Assembly (NCBI RefSeq): GCF_023487995.1
Contig: NZ_JAMFKN010000008.1
Location: forward strand, 150,820-214,819
Source: Thermohalobaculum sediminis
GTDB lineage: Bacteria; Pseudomonadota; Alphaproteobacteria; Rhodobacterales; Rhodobacteraceae
Length of the DNA: 64,000 nucleotides
Reading direction: 5' to 3'
Below the pieces are notes generated by a model, which was given only the letters and a program-made list of their open reading frames with translations, had not been told where the DNA came from and did not search any database. Shown piece by piece: positions 59,699 through 64,000 of this stretch (the first letter of the stretch is position 1; every line of letters starts with the position of its first letter). The position numbers were made by a program, and so were the translations under genes.

Positions 59699-60682
59699 GT
59701 GACGAAGCGGCAGGCACGGGGGAACATTCGGCGACTGGCGGCCGGACTGGCCGCGCTGCTGGCGGCCGGGCTCGCCTTTGGCGCCGCCCCGGCGCGGGCT
59801 GACCGCTTCTGCAACCCGGCCGACAGCCGCGCCCCCTGCTTCCTGGCTGAGGGCAGCTACCATGTGCGCGCGCCCGAGGGCGCGGGCCCCTTCCCCGCGG
59901 TCGTCATGCTGCACACGGCGGGCGAGACCGGGGCCGATATCGTCAACGACCCGTTCCTCGTCGCGATGGTGCTGGGCCGGGGCTTCGCGCTGGTCGCGCC
60001 GACCGGCCGGCCGCAGCGCTATGCCAACGGCTCGACCGAGACCGGCTGGCATATCCGCCAGACCTCGACGGGCGGCCGCGACGATGCGGCCTTCATCGCA
60101 GCCGCGATCGAGGTAGCCGCCCAGGGCTTCCAGATCGACCGCAAACGCGTGCTGCTGACCGGCTGGGGCAACGGCGCCTCGCTGGTCTGGGAGATCGCCT
60201 GCCTCGCCCCCTCGACCGCCTCGGCCTATGCGCCAGTGAATGGCGGCTTCTACCAGAAATTGCCCGACCGCTGCCGCGCCCCGGTGCGGCTGATGCAGGT
60301 GCATGGCCGCGGCAACGGCTTCTGGCCGCTCGACGCAAGCGAGGTCGAGACGCGCCGCGGCGTGGCGACCCCGGTGCCGACGCAGGAGCATGTCTTCCTC
60401 GCGCGGCGCCTCAATGGCTGCGGCGAGGCCCGCCCGCGCGGCGGCGATACGCCACCCGGCACCGAGATCCGCGACTGGGAGGGCTGCCACGCCGGGGCCG
60501 GCCTCTCGCTGATCCTGCACGACCATGGCAACGCGATGTCGCCCGCGCTGTTCGACGCGATCCTCGACTGGTTCGCGCCCCCCGAGCCGGCCCGCCGCGT
60601 CGCGCCGCCGGGGGTGGGCTCGATCTTCCGCCGCCCTGGCGAGGGCACCGGCGCCTTCGGCAAGCGCCCGCCGGGACAATGA
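59699..60682 (+). CDS. PHB-depolymerase-like alpha/beta hydrolase lacking the catalytic serine
   Basis: The product is 327 residues from a GTG start; an ATG upstream is out of frame. It has a basic/hydrophobic signal peptide (residues 1-34, cleavage near ARA) and two cysteines close to the mature N-terminus (CNPADSRAPC). A hydrolase fold of the LpqC/PHB-depolymerase (COG3509) type follows: PAVVMLHTAGETG, ALVAPTGRPQRY and LDWFAPPEPA. The nucleophile elbow reads G-W-G-N-G (residues 155-159) where relatives have G-x-S-x-G; residue 157, normally serine, is glycine (codon GGC at 60167). The C-terminal histidine region (HDHGN) is present but also altered. It may be a non-catalytic binder of polymer or a hydrolase with another nucleophile. 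Confidence 0.78.
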   Translation: MTKRQARGNIRRLAAGLAALLAAGLAFGAAPARADRFCNPADSRAPCFLAEGSYHVRAPEGAGPFPAVVMLHTAGETGADIVNDPFLVAMVLGRGFALVAPTGRPQRYANGSTETGWHIRQTSTGGRDDAAFIAAAIEVAAQGFQIDRKRVLLTGWGNGASLVWEIACLAPSTASAYAPVNGGFYQKLPDRCRAPVRLMQVHGRGNGFWPLDASEVETRRGVATPVPTQEHVFLARRLNGCGEARPRGGDTPPGTEIRDWEGCHAGAGLSLILHDHGNAMSPALFDAILDWFAPPEPARRVAPPGVGSIFRRPGEGTGAFGKRPPGQ

Positions 60683-60711
60683 GCATCGGCCGCGAGAGGG
60701 AGGCTGCGGGC

Positions 60712-61473
60712 ATGAGACTGGAAGGCAAGACCGCGCTGGTCACGGGCGCGGGCTCGGGCTTCGGCGAGGGCATCGCGCGGCGCTTCGCCGAGGAGGGCGC
60801 ACGGGTCCTCGTGATCGACATCGACGCAGGCCGCGCCGCGAGCGTCGCCGCCGCGATCGAGGCCGCGCGACAAGGCGCGGCGCGGGCGCACGCGGCGGAC
60901 GTGGCGGACGCAGCACAGGCCGAGGCAATGGTGCGGGCGGCCGTCGACAGCTTCGGGCGGCTCGACATCGTCGTGAACAATGCCGGCGTCACGCATCGCA
61001 ATCGGCCGATGCTCGAGGTGAGCGAGGCCGAGTTCGACCGGATCTACGCGGTCAACGTGAAGTCGATCTTCCTCGCCGCGAAAGCGGCCGTGCCGGTCAT
61101 GCGCGCGCAGGGCGGCGGCGTGATCCTCAACATCGCATCGACCGCCGGCGTCCGGCCGCGGCCGGGGCTGACATGGTACAACGGCTCGAAGGGGGCCGCG
61201 ATCACCCTCACCCGCTCGATGGCGGCCGAGCTTGCCCCCGACCGGATCCGCGTGAACGCCATCAACCCGGTGATGGGCGAGACGGGACTGCTCGAGGATT
61301 TCATGGGCATGCCCGACACGCCGCAGAACCGCGCCCGCTTCATCGCGGGCATCCCGCTGGGCCGCCTGTCGCGGCCCGAGGACATCGCGAATGCCGCGCT
61401 CTTCCTCTGCTCGGACGAGGCTGAGTTCGTCACGGGCGTCGCCATGGAGGTCGATGGCGGACGCTGCATCTGA
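60712..61473 (+). CDS. Short-chain dehydrogenase/reductase
   Basis: The product is 253 residues from the ATG at 60712, which is preceded by GGGAGG at ideal distance; an earlier ATG at 60679 overlaps the preceding stop codon and is a possible alternative. The classical SDR motifs are TGAGSGFG (residues 11-18), NNAG (89-92), Ser143, Tyr156 and Lys160 (YNGSK), with NPVMGETGL and a C-terminal GVAMEVDGG. The motif set indicates a 3-oxoacyl-ACP reductase or glucose-dehydrogenase-like enzyme with cofactor preference probably NAD(H), as an aspartate follows the second strand (VIDID). Substrate is unknown. It lies directly behind the depolymerase-like gene. Confidence 0.92.
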   Translation: MRLEGKTALVTGAGSGFGEGIARRFAEEGARVLVIDIDAGRAASVAAAIEAARQGAARAHAADVADAAQAEAMVRAAVDSFGRLDIVVNNAGVTHRNRPMLEVSEAEFDRIYAVNVKSIFLAAKAAVPVMRAQGGGVILNIASTAGVRPRPGLTWYNGSKGAAITLTRSMAAELAPDRIRVNAINPVMGETGLLEDFMGMPDTPQNRARFIAGIPLGRLSRPEDIANAALFLCSDEAEFVTGVAMEVDGGRCI

Positions 61474-61491
61474 CACAGCGCCGCGGCGCCG

Positions 61492-62409
61492 TCAGCGGTC
61501 GAGCGCTGCCTCCCAGGAGGGGCGCGGTCCGATCCGCGCCCGCAGGAAGTCGATGAAGGTCCGGGCCTTGGCCGAGAGGTGCCGGGTCTGCGGGTAGACC
61601 GCGTAGATGGCGATGTCGTGCCAGGCGTGATCGTCCAGCACGGTCTCGAGCTGCCCCTGCCGGACAGCCTCGCACAGGATGAAGCTCGGCTGCAGGACGA
61701 CGCCCAGCCCGGCCGCCGCGGCGTCGCGCAGGACCGTGCCGTTGTTGGCGCGCATCCGCACCGGAAGCTGCACCGATCCGTCGCTGCCATCGGGCCGGCG
61801 GAACCGCCAGATGTCCGCGCGCTCGCTGCCGACATAGGCGAGCGCCGGCCAGTCGCGCATGTCCTCGGGCCGCGCGGGACGGCCATGGCGGTCGAGGAAG
61901 GATGGCGCCGCCGCCGCTGCCACGCGCACGTCGCAGATCTTGCGCGCGACCAGCGTGCTGTCCCTGAGCGCGCCGATGCGGACGGCCAGGTCGAACCCCT
62001 CGCCCACCAGATCGACGATCCGATCCGAGAGGTCGAGGTCGACCGAAAGCTCGGGATGGGCGGTCACGAAATCGGTGATGACCGGCGTCAGATGCGCGAC
62101 CCCGAAGGTGAGCGGCGCCGCGATCCGCAGCTGGCCGGCCAGCGTCCGCGAACTGTCCGAGACCTCAGACTCGGCCTCATCGACATCGGCAAGGATGCGC
62201 CGCGCGCGCTCGGAGAAGATCTGGCCCGCCTCGGTCAGGCTCATGCGGCGCGTCGTGCGGGCCATCAGCTGAACGCCGAGCCGAAGCTCGAGCTCCTTGA
62301 GCCGGCGGCTCACCGCGGACGGTGCGATCCCCATCGCCTCGGCGGCGCGCGTCACGCTGCCCTGGTCGGCCACATGCACGAAGCATCGCATGTCTTCGAA
62401 TCGATCCAT
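61492..62409 (-). CDS. LysR-family transcriptional regulator
   Basis: The 305-residue protein has an N-terminal winged-helix domain (residues 1-60: RFEDMRCFVHVADQGSVTRA, SAVSRRLKELELRLGVQL) and a C-terminal effector-binding domain with the typical DSTLVARKICDVRVAAAAA strand. The LysR group with a Ser/Thr/Arg-rich second HTH helix commonly regulates a divergent neighbour, but here the neighbours are the convergent SDR gene (18 bases away) and, upstream, folE on the same strand. The target cannot be read from context; autoregulation through the 295-base upstream region is likely. Confidence 0.93.
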   Translation of the reverse strand: MDRFEDMRCFVHVADQGSVTRAAEAMGIAPSAVSRRLKELELRLGVQLMARTTRRMSLTEAGQIFSERARRILADVDEAESEVSDSSRTLAGQLRIAAPLTFGVAHLTPVITDFVTAHPELSVDLDLSDRIVDLVGEGFDLAVRIGALRDSTLVARKICDVRVAAAAAPSFLDRHGRPARPEDMRDWPALAYVGSERADIWRFRRPDGSDGSVQLPVRMRANNGTVLRDAAAAGLGVVLQPSFILCEAVRQGQLETVLDDHAWHDIAIYAVYPQTRHLSAKARTFIDFLRARIGPRPSWEAALDR

Positions 62410-62704
62410 GAACAGAAGTCTCCGGCAATTTCTCCGGCCCTAGATGCGGGATGTTTCAGTTCATACAAGAAGCAACATTTTCGTGATCGGGCAAAATTTC
62501 ACGCAGGGGCCGTGGCGTCGGGGCGGGAACGTGCCGAAACATGGCAGAATTCATTCGGGGACGATGACCTGTCCCCGCCCGGGTTCCGGAATCGACCGGC
62601 CTCGGGCGGCTGCGCAGGGAACGATCGCCCTTCCAGTCACGTCCGGCTGAAACCGGGGCCGGCGCAGTCCGAACGCCACGCCGCTCCCCATCGCACGGGG
62701 GCGC
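62410..62704. other. Intergenic region upstream of the LysR gene, downstream of folE
   Basis: These 295 bases hold no convincing gene. The first about 110 bases (62440-62515) are AT-richer than the surroundings and contain a near-perfect inverted repeat, TGTTTC (62452-62457) and GCAACA (62472-62477), 43-68 bases before the LysR start codon, the kind of spacing seen at LysR operators. A 7-base stem hairpin (62556-62562 with 62571-62577) lies toward folE and has no T-run. Confidence 0.35.
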
Positions 62705-63340
62705 TCACCGCATCCGGTTGGTCGGATTGCCGATGATGTCCATGAACTCCTTGCGGGTCCGGGGATCGTCCCGGAACTCGCCCAGCATGGTCGAGGTGAC
62801 CATCGACACGCCCGGCTTGTGCACGCCGCGGGTCGACATGCAGTGGTGCTCGCCTTCGACCACGACCGCGACGCCGCGCGGTCGCAGGACCTCGCTTAGG
62901 GTGTTGGCGATCTGGGCGGTCATCTTCTCCTGCACCTGGAGGCGCTTGGCGAAGGCGTCCACCAGGCGCGCGAGCTTCGAGATGCCCACGACCCGGTCGG
63001 TCGGGATGTAGCCGACATGCGCGACGCCGATGATCGGTGCCAGGTGGTGCTCGCAATAGCTCTCGAAGCGGATGTCGCGCAACACGACCATCTCGTCATA
63101 GCCCTCGACCTCCTCGAAGGTCCGGGCCAGCATCTCGGCCGGGTCCTCGCCATAGCCGCGGAACCAGTCGCGATAGGCGCGCGCAACACGGGACGGCGTG
63201 TCCAGAAGCCCCTCGCGGTCGGGATCGTCACCCGCCCAGCGCAACAGCGTCCGCACCGCGGCCTCGGCCTCCTCACGCGTCGGGTGCGCCACGGACTTGG
63301 CCTCGCGCGCCATGTCGGCCTGCGGATGGATCTTGTTCAT
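62705..63340 (-). CDS. folE: GTP cyclohydrolase I
   Basis: The product is 211 residues from the ATG at 63340, the start of the tetrahydrofolate and queuosine precursor pathway (GTP to 7,8-dihydroneopterin triphosphate). Family motifs are [41 protein letters not shown] (zinc-binding Cys and His), [35 protein letters not shown] with the second zinc Cys, and [12 protein letters not shown]. All are intact. This is the zinc-dependent FolE, not FolE2. A sigma-70-like promoter and a palindrome sit upstream at 63399-63439. Confidence 0.97.
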   Translation of the reverse strand: MNKIHPQADMAREAKSVAHPTREEAEAAVRTLLRWAGDDPDREGLLDTPSRVARAYRDWFRGYGEDPAEMLARTFEEVEGYDEMVVLRDIRFESYCEHHLAPIIGVAHVGYIPTDRVVGISKLARLVDAFAKRLQVQEKMTAQIANTLSEVLRPRGVAVVVEGEHHCMSTRGVHKPGVSMVTSTMLGEFRDDPRTRKEFMDIIGNPTNRMR

Positions 63341-63398
63341 GGCGCTCTTCCCCTGTCGCGTCGATCGGGCCGCGGCGGCCCGCTCCGGTGCCCACGCC

Positions 63399-63426
63399 CA
63401 TATAGTCTGCGCAGTCACCACGACAA
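63399..63426 (-). promoter_or_regulatory. Candidate sigma-70 promoter of folE
   Basis: Read on the minus strand, TTGTCG (63421-63426) and TATATG (63399-63404) are 16 bases apart. Transcription would begin about 50 bases before the folE ATG. The local sequence is clearly less GC-rich than the surrounding DNA. The -35 element is directly followed upstream by a perfect palindrome. Confidence 0.5.
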
Positions 63427-63466
63427 ACCATGATGGTTTACGAATGGTAAATGCGCATGGTATGGT
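63425..63466. repeat. Palindrome and ATGGT repeat cluster
   Basis: A perfect 15-base palindrome, AAACCAT-G-ATGGTTT, occupies 63425-63439 and touches the folE -35 box. The pentamer ATGGT occurs at 63433, 63444, 63457 and 63462, and its complement ACCAT at 63427, five copies in 40 bases. It looks like a regulator binding region; the protein that binds is unknown. Confidence 0.6.
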
Positions 63467-63497
63467 TAGCACGCTGTTTATAAGAATATTTCCACCT

Positions 63498-63731
63498 TTA
63501 GCGCACGCATCTTTCCGCCATCCTTACCCCCGCGCCGCCACCATTCGCCGCAATGAACACCACGCCCGCGCCTTCCAGCGCCGCGCGGATCTTGTCAACC
63601 GTCTGCGGCTTGAGGGTTTCGCCTCGCATGAAGCGGGCAACCGTGTTCGCGCCGACGCCCGACAACGCGGCGAGGTCGCGCACGCCCATCCTCAGCGCGG
63701 CAAGCGCCATCCGGCACTGCGAAGGCTCCAT
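63498..63731 (-). CDS. Short HTH (XRE-like) transcriptional regulator
   Basis: The 77-residue protein begins [20 protein letters not shown] and has a helix-turn-helix ([20 protein letters not shown]). It then carries a conserved tail ([24 protein letters not shown]), which is typical of a widespread family of short XRE-like proteins in Rhodobacterales whose function is undefined. The DNA around it is noticeably less GC-rich than its neighbours. It is divergent from a possible plus-strand gene at 63777 and may control it or the nearby ATGGT repeats, but this is inference. Confidence 0.82.
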   Translation of the reverse strand: MEPSQCRMALAALRMGVRDLAALSGVGANTVARFMRGETLKPQTVDKIRAALEGAGVVFIAANGGGAGVRMAERCVR

Positions 63732-63776
63732 GGCACCCTGTTACTTTTTTTGTTGCCTACGGTTGATAACCTCTGA

Positions 63777-64000
63777 GTGGCAACAGCGCTACCGTATCAC
63801 CAATCGGGGGCTATCAGCGATGGTGTAACCACAACCAAGCGTCCTCGCCAAGTCGCACGCATTGACGCAATTCTCTCCACGGTGCCTGCCAGGCACATAT
63901 TCGCAGACGCCGCCGCCGCCGTGCTGGCACTCAGCAACGATCCGCCCGTGGCGGCCAAGATCCACGGGCCGGCCGGCGATGGGCTTGGGCCCAACGATAG
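63777..64000 (+). CDS. Possible partial gene running off the window (weak call)
   Basis: An open frame starts at a GTG immediately after an in-frame TGA and stays open for 74 codons to the window edge. The predicted N-terminus is MATALPYHQSGAISDG, then a Lys/Arg patch (TTTKRPRQVARID) and an Ala/Val-rich region. There is no visible ribosome-binding site. Third-position GC is clearly lower than in the other genes. No family is recognised. An open frame of this length is not rare in GC-rich DNA, so this needs the sequence beyond 64000 to be judged. Confidence 0.3.
   Translation, partial: MATALPYHQSGAISDGVTTTKRPRQVARIDAILSTVPARHIFADAAAAVLALSNDPPVAAKIHGPAGDGLGPND

Noticed and set aside
63797..63994. 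Minus-strand 65-codon frame at the right edge
   Set aside because: It has no ribosome-binding site or recognisable sequence. The plus-strand frame is at least as plausible and neither is strong.

Overview
The window is a chromosomal stretch of a very GC-rich alphaproteobacterium, most likely a member of the Rhodobacterales (Rhodobacteraceae/Paracoccaceae group). The evidence is gene order and protein type: argH-lptM-lysA divergent from tlpA; an etfBA-adenosyltransferase-twin-transmembrane-protein group near a 3-hydroxybutyryl-CoA dehydrogenase; ftsH-tilS-cpoB-pal-tolBARQ-ybgC-ruvBAC in one direction; and an aminotransferase-hom-glpX-recJ run. Most genes are housekeeping or central metabolism. 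There is no IS element, CRISPR array or complete prophage, and no gene-free gap reaches 300 bases; the largest is 62410-62704.

Layout. 1-7.8 kb: lysine and arginine biosynthesis genes with a periplasmic thioredoxin-like protein, an editing deacylase, a cytochrome b561 with two tandem YceI proteins, 3-hydroxybutyryl-CoA dehydrogenase, and a coupled nitrilase/alpha-beta hydrolase pair. 8-14.1 kb (minus strand): ETF subunits, a nitronate monooxygenase-like flavoprotein, a lytic transglycosylase, cobalamin adenosyltransferase, a HIG1-type membrane protein, an SDR and a small HNH protein. 14.2-17 kb (plus): an amidoligase, a flavoprotein and a thioesterase in close succession. 17-23.4 kb (minus): a branched-chain amino acid ABC transporter (livHMGF, a DUF6867-like protein, a binding protein) followed by a class IV aminotransferase, divergent from a large acyl-CoA:acetate CoA-transferase. 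25.5-31.7 kb (plus): peptidyl-prolyl isomerase, queA, an MFS transporter, a DUF924 protein, dihydrolipoyl dehydrogenase and two tandem small lipoproteins.

31.9-44.2 kb (minus): ftsH, tilS and the complete Tol-Pal envelope complex with its partners CpoB and YbgC, then the RuvABC resolvasome. An uncharacterised gene overlaps both ruvB and ybgC. 44.4-51.4 kb: a DUF1127 gene, prmA, msrA, a UvrD-type helicase, trkH and a fatty acid hydroxylase-family protein. Two tRNA-Glu genes (CTC and TTC anticodons) follow at 51.5-51.7 kb. 51.7-57.6 kb (minus): recJ, class II fructose-bisphosphatase, homoserine dehydrogenase, an aminotransferase and a lipoprotein. 57.8-61.5 kb (plus): class I polyhydroxyalkanoate synthase, a PHB-depolymerase-like protein whose catalytic serine is replaced by glycine, and an SDR. 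61.5-63.3 kb (minus): a LysR regulator and folE.

The last 0.6 kb differs from the rest. It is less GC-rich and carries a short HTH regulator, a cluster of ATGGT repeats with a perfect palindrome at the inferred folE promoter, and possibly the 5' part of a plus-strand gene. It may be the edge of a mobile region, but no integrase or transposase is visible. The best candidate for something undescribed is the amidoligase-flavoprotein-thioesterase run at 14.2-17.0 kb, which lacks the amidotransferase that I recall often accompanies such amidoligases.
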